A stretch of DNA of 64,000 bases from Riptortus pedestris (GCA_019009955.1 CM032233.1:89160001-89224000); one strand, 5' to 3'. Numbered from the stretch's first letter, positions 12,003 through 27,800 are shown. Numbers and translations: made by a program. The notes: a model not told the origin generated them from the sequence alone.

Positions 12003-14589
12003 GCTTTTTTGAAGAATCTTTATACTTAATGTGCGTTCACACTACTCAGCCAAGTGTTTTTTGACACTAAGGGATGAAAAAAAAAAGCTGAAAACGCTGC
12101 TGTTGTTTGTTGACATCCGTTTTATTTCAATGTCAAAACTTTGGTTGTGTTACTCAAATCTGTGAATTAGAACTTAACAAATAATTTTGACAAACTCATA
12201 TTTATTATAACATTTTTATGGTTATTCATTAGTTTTAGTAAATTTCATTGATTATAGCAATTTTAATTAATGTCTGTAATGTTGAATTAGTTATAATTTT
12301 TATTTTTTTAAACAGGAAATCAGGCTTTTTTCTATTTCTAGTGCTATTTATTTTCAGTGTATGTGTTTAATTGTAAATGGAATTTAAATGAAATTTTAAT
12401 TCAAGGCCTCATATTGTTCATCACTCAATTAATTTTGTTCAGTGTGAAATTGCCTCTTACATTTTAGATTTGACATTTTATTGCAAATTGGCCATGTTTA
12501 TTGTTATCTGTATCATAATATATGAACTCCAGAATTGTATGAAATTATGTGTATTAAATTGTAAGAAAAAAGTAATTAAAATATGTCGTATAGTTGAAAA
12601 TGAGTAAAAAGTAAAATATTTTTAAGCAGGATTTCTAGGGCACCACAGGTTATTTATTGTACTTCCTAATAATTGGTGTTATATACCTTATAACCTTTTA
12701 GAAGAGAGTGTTTTATGAACTATATATACATATATACACTTCCTATCCTGGTTTTATGAAATTTGCTGCCACCATTTTCATTGTAATAAAATATCTTGTT
12801 ATTTATTTTTTATCCTTTAACATTTATGAAATTTATGCTCGTTATAAAACACATACCTGTATATTATGGAAAAAAACCTACCATTTTTAAAAAATATCAA
12901 TATTTCTCTGATATAGATAATATTTATTTATTTAAAGGTGGCTGATGAAATTAAAACATGTGAAAACATAATCTATAAATGCCCATTGAAAATCTTGGCA
13001 GAAGAGAGGAGTGGGACTGTTAACTCTCTTCTCTCTCCCACTTCATGCTTATGTTCATTTTTGTTATAATCAGCATTAATGTTATAGTAATATATTCTAG
13101 TCCCCTACTTTCGAGTTTCCATCTTCTTTTTTGCCCATTAATTGTCATTAATGCATGTTTACAGTGTTTCATATAAATAATTAATTGTATTGTGTAAATT
13201 TGTTTTAATTTCTTTGTAATTTTTCCATTTGTTCCTATTATAATTGGATTTGTTTATGGAAAATCAGTTTTCTGAATAATTTATTTATATTAGTGGAGTC
13301 AAAAGCACATATCAAGTCTTTTTGTATGGAATTATTTAAATGAACAATTTGTATGTCTTCTAAATTTATTTTCCATACCTGTTTGCTGGTTTTATTATGT
13401 TATAGTTAATGTAACATATTCTTTTTGAACTGAAGGACGATGAATTTCTCGTAATTACAAATTATGGTGCCTTCAAATCGATATTAATGAGAAGAATGAA
13501 ATCCCCCAACTAATGCTATCCACACACAAAGCACTTTGATTGACGGTGTGCCATCAGTTTGCATAGAATTGAGTAGGTCTACTGCTGCACAGGACTGAAG
13601 TGGACAATTCTATAAATTTATAACAAAAGGCCTAGTTCTGTGATCACTATGAAGCATTTTTGGAGGATTAATTTTTTTTCATTTTTCTGAAGTACTACAT
13701 AATCATCATTATTCTTAAAATCTCTTAATGTTTCAGTTCTTATTAACTTGAATAAATATATAATTTTATACCACAAAAACAGCAAGTAGCTATGGATCAG
13801 AATGTAATGTTGGTATCTGATCAACTGTATGTTTGTAAAATTTTCATGTTTTGTTTTATTTATTTTTATTACTTTACCTATTTTAGTTAGTATGTTGTTT
13901 AAATTTTGTGTTTGTAATAGGAAATAAGTTACACTCTTATATAACATATTGTTGAGTTTGTTTTTATCAGATACTGTTTCATCATATTCCTGAACTATAA
14001 TAAATGATTAAAAGAAAAATTAAACTTGAGTGTTTTGTATTCCTTATTATGTGTGATTCCTTTTACACAATTATGAATTTTGACCAGGCATTAAAATTAT
14101 TATTATCTCTATCTCCTGCAAATGCAAAAACAAGCGATATTATATTTGTAGCTCAGACGTAAATTATGGTAAATCCATCTTTTTAATGAATTGTTTGTCT
14201 GTACTTATAAGTGATGGTAATAACATTTAATAGTAAAGTATGGTCAACTAAAGTCTGTCATGCAGTGGTTGTATAACATGAATTGAAACCTAATCTAGAC
14301 ATAAGTAATGCAACAGTTTAAAATGAAAGCCGCAATACTAGAAGTGGAGGCACTGAAGGCTTAACAAGAAAGAGAGAAAATAACTCCATTAATTGTTGAG
14401 ATAAATAAAAGTGTATAGAATGAAAATTGTAGGGCATTGCTTTATCATATCAGAAAGATTTATTAGATGAAATGTTCTGATCCTATACAATATGACATAT
14501 TTATTTATTTGATATTTATTGTAAGCTATAGAGGAAGGCTTCCGTGGAAAGTGAAAGGGCAAGTTCCAATTGGGCTGCTGGTAAAACAG
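12003..14589. other. AT-rich stretch; possible 3' UTR then intergenic sequence
   Basis: Rich in T runs and AATAAA words (for example near 13999). If the exon at 11907-12002 is real, part of this would be its 3' UTR. Nothing else is recognised. Confidence 0.4.
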
Positions 14590-15710
14590 GTGAACAATAT
14601 GATCCATTGTTCAACTCCAATCACCTGAAATGCAACGAATGTCAGGAGATTAAGGTGCAGCTCTGTCTTGAGTGGCTTGGAAATTGTACTTCTGATAAAT
14701 AATGCATTTGAGAATTTGTGATCTAATCATCATCCGACACTTCAATATTCAGGACCTCTCACACAGTAATGCTAACCAAATTTTTGTACCAGGGTGCCCT
14801 CTTTTTGTATGCACCTCTTGTATGATATTGTACACAATCAGGTGTTTCTCTGGAATAATAGCTGAATTATCTGAAACCTTCACAGCAAGATTTGCCTTAG
14901 ACCAATCAGTTTGCCATCTATTTCAGTTGTAAAATTACTCAACTTCACGAAATTGACATCACCTTAGATAGCCTAATCTATTTTGTCATTCTGAAAAGAT
15001 TCAATTTGAATGTCTTATGATTAAATACTCTGCTTCTTGTATTTCCTTCGAGGTTAAATATGTGTTAGACCGTAACACTTTTTCAATCTTCTTTGGGTTT
15101 TGATTAATGGCCTTAACTAATTATCATTAAATCCATGTTTTGTTTTAATTCTAGCTTTCTTGAGCTCTCCAATATATTATTAAATATCCAGATTAAAATT
15201 CTAAGGGTCTTAAACTAATTGGAGTGTTGGAAAATCAGCTCAAATGCTAAGTGTGAATGTTCTGTATTTGCTGCTGTGAACAGACCCGTGATAATTGTCT
15301 TCCTCTCTCAATTTTCGAACTTCAAATTAAGGCAACTTACGTAAACAGCCACTGATCGGAGTTACTTCAACCAATCTGGGCTCAGCCACCACGCACAATC
15401 GAGTAAGTCCTTGCCCATACAATCCCTAGTCAAGAAGTCAGCTGGATTCAGATATCCTGGAATATGTCTCCAGGTATTTGCATCTGTTAGTTTCCTTCTT
15501 TCTTATCTCTATTTTGGAAAAATTACTCCATAGGTCATTCTTTTTCATCCTTGTAAGGTACATAACATTTTCTGGAAGGGTTTATTTTACACTGTGTCCT
15601 AATCTGCCTCCAATAAGTGATGTTAACAGTTTTAGTCTGGGAAGGACACTCTCAAAAATACACAAGCTGTATAGCCAAGTTTACTCGCATCTACAATAAT
15701 ACATCAAGCC
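14590..15710 (-). pseudogene. BEL/Pao LTR retrotransposon remnant (RNase H and integrase zinc region)
   Basis: Reading the minus strand from 15710 down gives VDASKLGYTACVFLRV, then FPRLKLLTSLIGGRL, then TWRHIPGYLNPADFLTRD and WWLSPDWLK, the RNase H and following segment of BEL/Pao Pol. Lower down, about 14890-14640, come IPEKHLIVYNIIQEVH and GHPGTKIW, which fit the integrase HHCC region, and SPDIRCISGDW. Several frames and stops are needed. No LTRs are recognised, and the integrase core is lost near 14590. Confidence 0.7.
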
Positions 15711-18700
15711 ACGGCCAAGCAAAGTTAATTGCGTAACAATTTTCTTCATTAATTTATAAATTATTTTAAAAAAGTTGGAACGCTTCTTCCATCATAGCTA
15801 TTTTAGTTACTGCAGGGAAATTTTTAATCCCACATATCTGGAATTTAATGTTGTCTTTTAACTATTTACTACTTTAGACACCACACATTAGGTGTGTTGT
15901 CATAGTGATAATTTGGTGAAAGGCTTGCTTACAGAGTGTATTAAATCTTTTGATATGGCGATTCATTGAATTACCAGTGTTCTTTAGTGCTGCATTTAGT
16001 ACAATTGCTATCTTTGTTTAATGAATAGATTCTACAGAGTGTAGCTGATATACCAGCTGCAATTAAGACCAGAAACTATTGTTTATTGTTGAAGATCCTA
16101 AAGTGGTGACCCTGATCTGATACAAACTTCAGTAGTGTGAATACACTATATTTTATTGTGTTAAATTTTAAAAACATATGCAGAATCATATAATGGACCT
16201 TCTTTAGATGAAGAACCTGCGTCCGAGGAGTCAAGACTATGTTGAAATTGAAGAAAAATTTATAATTCTCTTTCAAAAGTAACAGCCTTCGATGAGACTT
16301 TGTTTCTATATACAACCAGTGACTATTTTTACAGCCTTCCTTATACATGGAGTTTAGGACTCCCAGGTATAAAGAATGGCAAATTCATTTAATTAGTGGT
16401 TTCTAAGAGCTAGAGATCGTATTAGATGAATTTATTAAGGAAGATCTAAATTTAAATAAAGGTTTATTACTATCATTTATTATCTCTCTCTAATCAACAA
16501 GCTTCTTGCTAGCCCTGACACTTTCAAGTGAAATCTGGAATTTTTTTTTTCACATCTTTTTTTTTCTTTTTTTTCTATTATTAATGTTGTATTGATTATT
16601 AGCAATAGACAACAAGAAGAAGTTGCGATTATATACAATAGAAGATTGTATATGTTTCATTTAAAGCTATTTATTTAACAATATTTATGTTTTAAATATT
16701 AAGATGGCTTCGATTTTAATACATGTTTATACAATCGATGGAACCATGAGGAATATGTCAAAATATTTTTCATCATTAAAATCACTGAACCCATGTACAA
16801 AGCCTCCCTCCCATTGTTAGGAATGTCTGATTCTTTAGGAAGAATGAATAATTGTTCACCGTATTTGATCATACAGGACTCTTAAATCATTGGGGAACCC
16901 AGAGTGTATTAGAATCCAAAAATAAAAAACACAGGAGACAGAAGGGGGTCCATAAATATGAACCATGAGGAACACAAATACCACTCAATTATGTGAATTC
17001 TCACTTAGAAAAGCTTAAAAGAAAACATTCGGATTTAATCTTGTTAAATCCAGAGAGCTTAGGATGAGGGAAAGGAATTGGAGTAGGATTACGCTAATGA
17101 AAATAAAACTATTTTTTAGGGTATATTATGTATTTATGTACTCCATAATAGTTGAAATTTAAGTGCAAAGAGGTAGTATACCTTTATTATTATTTTTAGG
17201 GGGTGAATAAAATTGTATATAGTCTTAAGAAATATATCTTAAGACTACAGGTAACCAAAAAAACCATTATTATAAAAGTTTCAAAAATTCATTATAAATA
17301 TACACAGAATCAACTTCCTAATATAATCTTATACCCCAAAATATAAACATTACATCAAATGAATAAGTCTTATATATTTAGCCTTACCATGTATACTTTT
17401 TTTCCTAGGCGATTTTCCATCTTCATATTGGTCACATTACAGTTCAGTCCACAACAATATTTTTTATTTATTTATTTAAATAAGAAATACCACAACCCTA
17501 TATTAAATTAAAGGCATGTGAACTCTAGGAAAACATGATCAAGATACAAAATTTTAAAAAAAATTAATGGTGTTTACGAGTATATGTATGAGTGTGAATG
17601 TAACTTCAATATATAAAGGGTCAAAAATCATAAACTCACATAATCATCCTACAAAATATAATTAGTTTTACATATACTTCAAGTACAGGAATAATAGACC
17701 AGCATATTTAATTATACATCTTAAGAAGACATTGATATTTTTTTAATCTTTTATTGCATTTTCACAGTAACCTATTAGAAAATTAAGCACAAGATATTCT
17801 GAATAGGAAATAATAAATTTTCAAAATGAAATTTTCTCGCAATATAGCAATTAAATCTTTATTGCAAATGAAGGATGGTTGGGTCAAAGCTATGTTATTA
17901 TAATTTTAAAAGACTTTAGTGAGTACAATTTTAGACCATACTAGAGACTAATACTAAAAGACAATCAAACAATTATTAATGTATGTGAACAGATTTGTAA
18001 CACATAATCAGAGTTTAATATAGCTAAATTTAGTTTCTGATTAAGAAGACCTTTTTAAAAAAGTGTTTCAAGAAAAAGATAAGCAAGGTCTGAAATAAAT
18101 TCCCAAGTTAACTAGACCATTTATATTTTCAGTATTTTATACATTATTAAGATCATCCATTACTTGTACAATATAGACATATAAAATAGCACCCTTGAAT
18201 CTATATATTTATGAGTTGATATATTTCTCTTCCGCTTATCATTATTAATTTAATGAGATAAACCTTGCAAATCTATTCTTTCATAAATTCACATATGTTT
18301 TTTTATTCCAGTACACTATTTAAACCACTAACTAAAAGATAAGACAAAAAATCTCTAAAATTGGGTGAAGATGATCGTAGGGGGAAAGTGAGGTCAATGA
18401 TTTTCAACAAATTTAGTATATATCTTCTGAAAGTGGATGTATAATAAAGTATACAATATAGAGGTATGGTCATGGTTGGACATAAAGAAAAATCCAAACG
18501 GTTTCTGGATACCTTCATGACTATCACCAAATCGTCCCTATTCATTGAATACCTTACTAGCAAGCATTTCATCGTTAATAAAGAAGACTACAGAAGAAAA
18601 GGATGAAAGGGAACATAATATTGGGAAGAATCAGAGAGTAACGTTATGCAGATAGTATTTAAATACTAAAAAAAATATCATTAGGCATATACCTATAATA

Positions 18701-20502
18701 AATAAGTAAAAATATAAATGATTTCTTTTCAAATTTTTCATTATTCAATTTTATTACGAATTTCATCCTATAATTAAAACTTTAGGCCTGGTTAAAAAAG
18801 AAAAAGAGAGGAAAAATTCTTGAGAATATTAAATGCTGTCTTATATACTTTTTGTTTTCCAAGTAATCAAATGGAGTTATAAACATGCCATGTGTCTCAA
18901 TCCTAAATTTATAATGGAATATTTTGGATGTAATCAATTAATTTTTCCTTGCCAATACCCAACTATTTCTCTGAAGTACAATTTCACTCATTCAAGATTT
19001 ACTCACAGAATTCAATTGAATAAACATTAATTATGCAGTTGATTGATATAATATTTCTAATTTCATATAAATACTTCTCTAAAAAAAAAAAATCTCTAAA
19101 AATTAACTATACAGTTTATAATAAGAGTTTTCTTTTAAAAAAGGAAATGCTAAATGAAATTCAATTCTTTAGTAGCTCAATAAAATTAATAAATCATTAC
19201 CAATGGTACCCAAAAAGCAGACATTTCCTTACAAGTATTGAAACAGTACAATTGTACTGAAAATAAAAAATAAACATTCATACTAATTAACACATGAAAG
19301 ATTTGAAACATATTATACAGAGGTTTAATCTATGCATTATATATTTTACAGTATGGCGTTAAGAGTGTTTTTGTTTATTAAAAGGATAGTTTGAGATAAA
19401 GTGAAGAGTTTAACATGAGTATTAGCTATGGATAGGACCTGGGTCATTTAATAAATTGAACTCAAGGAAAAGGGTCTAAATTCCGGGATTTAGAAATAAT
19501 TGTGACTTAGTCTTTATTTTCATAGATTTCCAGTAATGATTTATTTATTATTTTTTTTGTTTTCTCCAAAAGGAAGTAGGAGAAAAGTCTGAGATTTTAT
19601 TCGCAAGTCTTTGACCCAATATATAAGCATTGTATGTGTCAAATAGGCAGATAGAAATAAAATAAAAAGAAATAAAATAAAAAATTGTGCTTTCAATATT
19701 TTGTAATATAAATAAAAACATAAAGAAAAGGTAGTTAACAGAAAATGTATAAAAGATATAAATACTAATAGAAACAACAGGTATATTACCTTAACATTGC
19801 TGCTCCCTATTTAAATCAATATTTTCACAAAGAACAAATATGTACATAACTCATATAAATGAGTAATAATAAAATAAAAATATAATTTTTCTCATATTTT
19901 TTATAAAGCAATTTTTTTTAAATATTTATTTTGCCAACAAATGACATAAACCATATGCAAACAAGATAACATGACATTGATCTTAAAACTATGACTTTCA
20001 ACCTCCTTCACCATTCACTGATCCTCTAAACAATATAAATAGTATCATAAACAAGAATGTTCTTTAATTGTATTTACAGTCATGTCAAGAAAACAAAATA
20101 AAGAAATATCCATATTTACATATAAAACATTCACTCAACATTTACATACATAAACTTATACATATATACATCCATGCCTCAGTAACCATTCTCTCCATAA
20201 CTGTAGATATAATAATAACAGTGTCAATATATACTTTTAATAACACAAACACTTGAAAGTGAGTCTATATGATCCATGCATAGAAAATTATTGTAGAAAT
20301 GATTTTCTTCAGAAATATTATTTGGCACAAAATTAAAGTTTATAAATGAACACGAAACAGTATTAAATATTTCACATACACATCCCTTTATATTCTAAAG
20401 AATATTTCACATATGAAACATACAAAGAACTAGCACTATATAAATTTGATATTTAAAAATGGCATAAAGAGTTACTGGCTGCAACAACAAATTATATTTG
20501 TA

Positions 20503-20542
<40 letters not shown>

Positions 20543-21711
20543 TACGCAATAACATGTTTTATGAGGACTAGCAGCAAAACATTTTCATTCATTAAATAAT
20601 TATTTTTATTAGCAGTCACCACTCAATCAAGTTTTAAAAAATTGCTTTATAGAAAAATCATATAACTTTTACTATTAAGGTCATTTCAATATACTAAAAT
20701 GAAGAAATATTTCACTTGATACATTTCTACAAACATTAGAAAGAGTAAAATATATTTACATTTAAAAATATAACAATCCTATCTAGTATTATAAAACAAT
20801 CTGTGCCAGGAAGACAACAAAATGGTGTGAATAATAATAGTAATAATAATGTAATACTGATAAATTAATAAATTAGCTTCATAACAAATCACATTAACAT
20901 TGAAAATCAGTTTCATACTTCAGCAATAGTTCAAGCTTATATGTGTACCTGTGCATTTATGTACACCTATCAATGGTGACATAAACAAAATTGACTAGTG
21001 GCTGTTAATATCTATAATTACCAAGTACATATAATAGTATGAATAAAATTACACATTTATTATGAAATACATAATGCGTGCACACACACACAAACACACA
21101 TATGTGCCTATGCATGTGTGTGTGTACAAATATATTTATTTATTTGTGTATGCATATATTATTATCTACATGAATTATCAATGATTAAATTACTATTAAC
21201 AAATAACATTTTAACAGGAGACTGGTAAAGAATATAAATACATTGACAATGATAATATGATTATAATATAGCATTATTAATTATATTAAAAATTTGTGTG
21301 ACAATGTGAACATTTGTGTGTGGATTATATTTACACACTCCTTGGCTCTTTTACACACTTTAGTAAACAAACATCCCAGTATCATTTCAAGAACAGCAGT
21401 CCTCTGAGCATTTCCTAATACAAACAGTAAAGGAGAAATTTTGTAGTACCATCAGAAGTATCATGGGCATTAAACTGTGTATTCCAATTAAAAGAATGCT
21501 AATGTGGCATGTGAGATTAACAATGCTGATAAGTGTTAACATTAAATGTCAAATATTTTTGGAATGTACATACTTTTTATTTTTTCTAATAAAATAATAT
21601 AACTTTGTTCCCACGGTAACTTGTCAGAATACAATTAATAACCAGTTCCATGATCTCTATTTGGTTTATTACACTTCTTAAATATGTTTAAAGTTATTTG
21701 TAAATGAAAGG
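15711..21711. other. AT-rich region between a BEL/Pao remnant and p120-catenin; includes the p120 3' UTR
   Basis: No coding sequence is supported. The part next to 21711 must be p120-catenin 3' UTR; the nearest minus-strand AATAAA begins about 45 nt past the stop, and several others follow, so the 3' end cannot be fixed. Short CA/TG repeats occur at 21080-21125. A few microsatellite-like AT stretches occur elsewhere. Confidence 0.5.
20505..20536. repeat. poly(T) tract of 32 bases
   Basis: Uninterrupted T run downstream of p120-catenin; on the gene's strand it reads as poly(A). It could be an internal A-rich stretch of a long 3' UTR. Confidence 0.85.
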
Positions 21712-21873
21712 CTAGACCCATGAATCCCCACCAGGTGTAGAAGCAGGATCAACCACTAGCCCTTTAGAACCATCATCGTATCCCCAGCCTTCAGCAGATC
21801 CTAACCCAACACTTCGGTTGCTTTTTTTCTTTTCTCTGTTCACTTGAGCATATAATGGTTCGCCAGGCTTCAC
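21712..21873 (-). CDS. p120ctn: p120-catenin exon 14 (last coding exon)
   Basis: 54 codons including the TAG at 21714-21712, phase 0. It encodes a hydrophilic tail ending GGDSWV, with the last four residues a PDZ ligand. The acceptor (AG at 21875-21874) has a weak pyrimidine tract, but the frame and conserved ending make it secure. Confidence 0.93.
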   Translation of the reverse strand: MKPGEPLYAQVNREKKKSNRSVGLGSAEGWGYDDGSKGLVVDPASTPGGDSWV

Positions 21874-24800
21874 CTTTAATTATAAAAATGAATAAATGCA
21901 TTTCAAAAAAACAATTTTCTCAATTTAGGATAAATAATATGAGAATACAATAATTATTTTTGTAATAATGGGTGATAACAGGAGATATATAAGGTAACAA
22001 TAACCTTTACTCTTGAAATAATAAATTAAAATAAAATAATTCTGCATAAATTAGGATTATTGAAAGAAGGCAACAAAAGTGAATATAGTATAAGGCTGTA
22101 AACCAGAATCTTCTATACTCAATGAAAATCTGATAATTCTGCAATGAAAGATCAACTTTTTATCCTGTGATGACAGACCTATGCCAGCCATTTCTAATAA
22201 AAACTACAAAAATAGTTTCCTTAATATATTTTTCAGGAACAGGGAAAGCGGCATTAGCACACTTATTGACACCGACAGGATAACGATATGACACTGACAC
22301 GATAAATCGGCAGGCTTTTCACTTCTACCGACGGCCACATCACAGCAGTCGTTGGGGTGCGTCATAATAGGTGTTAACAAATTATATTTACACTATATGT
22401 GAGGCACAAAAAACAAATTAAGAAGGCAGATTTGGGTACATCCTAAATACTTCCTGCTACCTTTTCTTACTAAGTATTTTGTTTTCAGTGTTTTCCATGG
22501 TTTTGTCCCAAATACAGGGCTTGGATTCCACCAGTTCAATTAGTGTCACTAAATCATTTTTAAAATAAGACATTTTTTTAAATTCCACTAGGTTTTCACC
22601 GTAATACTAATCTTGACTGTAAGGAAGGAGGCCGACACAAGTGGAGAACCATCGCATTGGTTTAAGCCTCCAGTATCATTATGTTTAGTGTCAGGGCTTT
22701 TATATACATACAATTTTCTACAGTTATTTTGAGCTCAGATCTTCCACTGCTCATATAAACTATTACAGACCACTAGCTAATGCTACAATATTTCTATCGA
22801 AAATCAACATATTGGGAGCATAATGTGCAAGGCCTGTATTATGGTACCAACAAGGTTAGTTCTTATTTTTCTGACTACCACTTCTAGGGCAAAGATAACT
22901 TTTTTTTTCTAACTACAAATTGGCAGACCTGAGGATGGCCAAAGAGGGCACTCATTACTCCCTTTCCATTTTTATATAATATAACTTTCCTATATGTGTT
23001 AAAAACCTTGTGTAACAAACACAGGAGTTTTTATTATTATTATTGGGTTTTATTTAGTCTAGTTACAACAATTTTTTGATAAAACCATTTGTGTTAGGAA
23101 ATGGGTTCAACCACTTCAACAGAAATTAAAGCCTATTTTGAAAATGATAAATAATTTGTTTTATTGTAATAACTGGATATTAAAAAGTTTAGAATGTTTT
23201 GTTACTTACTGCTTGAAAATTTGGTGAAGTAGCAGTTCTGACATCAGTAGGCAGACACTGCATTGTTTTATCTTCATATCTTGTTCCACCTTGACTGGCC
23301 ATTGGCCTATTAAGTGTACTATTTGCATTACTTGGAGAATTCGGTCCAGCATTTCTTGCTGCAACAGTCTTTGTTACAAAATCTTGTTCTTTCCAACCAT
23401 GCTTTTTGTAAACTTCTCTCAATTCCTGATGCTGCCACATAGTAAAAAGTACTTGTCCAGCAAATTTAAGCACACGAGGAGTATACTTTTGTCGCTGACG
23501 AGTTATGTTCATCAACCTTTCAACACCACCTGATTCAAGGAGAGACCTGTAAAAAAAAAAAAAAAAAAATAATATATATTAAGAAGGAGGATTAAAATGG
23601 AAATGTTTAAATGCAATTATGAAAGTTAAATAGATTTTCAAAGTTCGACAAAACATTATACTGTTTCAAAGCAATTTTTTGAGGCTTTTGGCTGAAATTT
23701 CCTGTTTTGCAAATACTGCAGCACAATCTTTTGTTTATTCATTTAATTTAAATTGGTAAGAATATATTTAAAATAGATGTAGATCAATTAATTTTAATTG
23801 AATTTTATTTGTAAACATGATTGTTAGAAGGTTAAGATTTTGTGAGAGGTTTATAATGTTTCGATTGCTACCATTTAATTTCATCAATAATAAATTAATT
23901 TTACAAGAATTTATTAATGGCAGACTACTAGTTACAGAACCTTTAAAAACTATATAAAAGGCATTTAGATTTCCTTTAGATACCCAGCAATTCTGCTAGA
24001 CACATAGACCTAGTGATGACCACTCTCCCTCACAAGGCACCCCACAGGCAAGACAAATCTCTCCACATCCATATCTTTTGTCTTTTTCTTAGCCCTCTTT
24101 ATTTGCTTTATTTATAACTAGCTGTTTCATATAAATTATACTAATAAGTTAGTTTATAACTTAGTAGTATAATGAGTTATAAAATAACTCATTAGTATTC
24201 ACTTTATTTATAACTAGCTGTTTTATATAAAATATAAGAATGAGTTAGTTTATTAACTAACTTTTATTGCTAGTATGCAAAATAACTATATTTTTATATA
24301 AACAATTGTCAGATTTTGTGACATTAGTAAAATTAAATGAGTCCTCTGCATTCCTATTTTTTTTCTTTTTCAAGGATTTGTCATTATAGCAACTGTTTAA
24401 CTGGGCACTAGTCTAACACTTTATAGGGCAAAGGGCGCTAGCACGGCCTCCTCCCGTGCTCATTCAAACTTGGAGAGAGCAGCCGGGAAGGGGGTTTCTC
24501 AGCTCTGGACGACGGAACATTAAGGAATAATTCCTCGTTTTTTTCCTGACATCTAGCAGGCTCCCTTGTAAAAATTCCTTTCAGTCTGAGTTTGAATGAG
24601 TTGTGGGAGGAGGCCCGTGCTAGCAGCACTCGCCCAATAAAGGGTTAAAGATGATCAAACTGATACTGGCAATTTTAGAAAAATTCCGGTCGAAATATTG
24701 TTGAAATGGAGAGGACGGGAACTTCATTGAAGGGTAAATGTGTTCTGGTGTTCATTTATCTATATTAGGCAGGGTTGGAGATTTATTTAAACAGTAAAAG

Positions 24801-27800
24801 GAATGGGATTGGAAGAAAGGGTTGTACTACAATCTGCAGGATAATCAATCAGATTTGCAGATGAGATACAATAAAGGGCCCAGCCTACTGTCCAGTGGAA
24901 CTCCCGCCTATAAGGCATAGCAGCATGAGTACTTCGATGGCCTGGAAAAAAATCGGTTGGATAGGTAGGATTGAAGTACTAGGAAGGGGGAACTTGAGTT
25001 TAAAGAAGAAACCATCATGCTAAACTTTATGAAATGCTTGTGCCACATCAAGAAAGGCTGGAGGCCAATACATGCTTTTCTCGATAGATGAGGACACACG
25101 ATCGACAACTTGAAAAATGAAGGGGGAATGGGGAGGAGGATCCACCATTTCTGTGAATGCTATCAAATAAATGGGAAAATAGCAATGGGAGTTATAATAT
25201 TAAGTAGGATAATAGAATCCTGGAAATTGATGAAATAATTAATTTTAAACATATTTGTCAAGGATCAACTATTAAAAATCTTTTAGTTTTCATATAAAAA
25301 AAAAAAAAAAAAAAAAAAAAGTAAAAGTAAATTTTACATCACAAGAGAATGGTTTTAAAGACTGGTGGAATCAGTTAATGAAGAGTTTATTTCTGTGCTA
25401 ATGGTTTCAGGAGCCATTGATTAACCTTCTCTAGAGCACTCATTATTAAACATTGTGTAGAAGATAGCATCCCCTTACATCCTTGAAAGATTACTAAAGG
25501 TGACTGTTAGCACCAAAATAAGCTCTTTCAGTGGAGCAGCAATAGCCAACAATTTTCAATGTCATTTAGGCATCAGTGAGTGATTAAACTCTTGTCAATT
25601 ATTGGAATAAGTCTGAATAGATATTTTTTGTACTGTTATATGAATATTTTGAGTATACTGAATTTTGAACATGCGATATGGAATAGTGAGTGTTATCCTT
25701 AAATGAAGAAACATTATGTAATATGTAGTAGTAATGACTAAAGAGAAGTTAAACTAAATAATGTATAGAAAAAAAACTTCATTTTTTTGTTTAAATTTAA
25801 TACAGACATTGCATCAAAGAAAACATTGCTATTATTGAGACAAAAATGGCCATGTTTGACTGTTATGGTAACCAACAAAAAAATAAAATAAAAGAATTAT
25901 TATTATTTGTTGCCCATGTAGTGAGTGAGTGTTTCCAGGGAAAAACCAGATGTGACTCCCAATGATCATGAAATAGAGTACGAGTCACAAGAATTATACA
26001 CAAAGAGGGTACACCAATTCAGATAGAGTATTTGATGAAGGAGTCAAGTTTTAACACCTACTTTAAGCTGAATGTTATTCCAAGGCTTCAACCAGCTCAA
26101 AAATAGATTCATCAAAGACGACAAATAGGTGGAGGTATATGCAAGGGAATTACAAAGTCTTGTCTATGTCCATCAACAAGCAAAACTAAGCTATCCCTCA
26201 ATGCTTTACTTGATAAGGTTCAAACTCAATTAGGTGCATTAAAAAAACTGGGAGTAACCAAGCAGACTTTCGAAACTATTGGGGCTAATACCCCTACTTG
26301 CCATATGGGAATATATATCCTTTCACAACTTCATGACAAAAATTGTAAATACAAGTAAACTTATCTAGGCTTATTAAGCATTTTTGAGAATGTCATTTGA
26401 AGCTTCACTTCACATAGCATTAAGTCAAGCCAAATCTCGATTTGCATCAATAAGTGATCATTCCGAAACTTGAACTGTAGCCTTACTTAATGAAGCCAGA
26501 TTTGGGTATAGTATAAACCAATCCCTTTCAGAAAAAGCTTTCAATCCTGCAAATATTATTGGAATGATTCTATGGTAGCCCTTACATGAATAAAAGGAAA
26601 TGCCTGAAGACTTATTCCAGGAAATCTAAATTCAGCTGATTTGTTGAAGGTGAGTAGATCTGATGGGTCATTATTCTTCAAGTCAAGAGGGCATGGATCA
26701 CATGTTTAACTGTGTGGTCTACCATCGGTCCAGTTGGAGCTTGTTCTTGTCCCATTTCTTTTTATGGGCACCTTATTCTAGAGCTCAGGAAGGTTTATCA
26801 CCCAAAGAGGAAGAATTTAAATATTTTATTCTGACGACGGAATAAATTTTCAGAAAGTGGAGCACCAAAATCACTATATACTCAGCTACTCATCAAATCA
26901 ATTGGAGTTCAACCCCCTTGGTTGGACAGATGATGAGAGTGATTGACCCAAAGGTTAAGGAAATCCTTCAGAGAAACCATGGAAAATCCTGCTTAAATTG
27001 TGAAGAAATTGTACCATATATGACTGTGAGGCGTTAGTGAATGCTCGGCTTCTAACATACCTGTCAAAGATGGAGATCACACCCATTCAGGATGCAATGT
27101 TTATTAAGGATATAAAATCTACAGCAGTGCCAGACATAGATATGATCGACAACAGCTTGAAGACCTTGTGCCTCCATCAAATATTATCCAGGTTTATAAA
27201 AGAATACTTGTGTGAATTGACCTCATTTGTAGGTCCAACCAAGGACAAGGAAAACAGATGCTGGAGAAATGATTTCACCGAATCAGAGGATTTACGGACT
27301 GGAAATGACACTGGCTGAGAAACCTATATTCGAGCAAAAGAGAGAAGGAACCTTAAGTCTCCATTACCCCTGAGACCTTTAGGCCTGGAGGATTAAGAAA
27401 CATCTTTAATATTTATTTAAATTTTAATTTATATAAAACATTACTTTTATCAAAATAATTGTCATATTGCTATAATAGCAAATTTATTAGTCATGAAATT
27501 TTTTTTCTTCAATTAATAATCATATGTTGTAAAAATATTTTAGCACATTTCCCTTATGGGAAAGCAACTATTGACGTTGTAATCATGAGGTGATTTTCAA
27601 AAAAATTCTTCAAATATCCATTGATCCTACCCAGAAGATGTCGAAAATAAGGTACGTTCAAAACTATATGTACGTGTGTGCTAACTATATATATATATAT
27701 ATATACTAGCTCAGATACCCGGCTTCGCTCGGGAATTCAGTTGAGGCTGAATGGTGATGATATATTTTTGGCAAGGCTATACTTTTCATGACATTTACCC

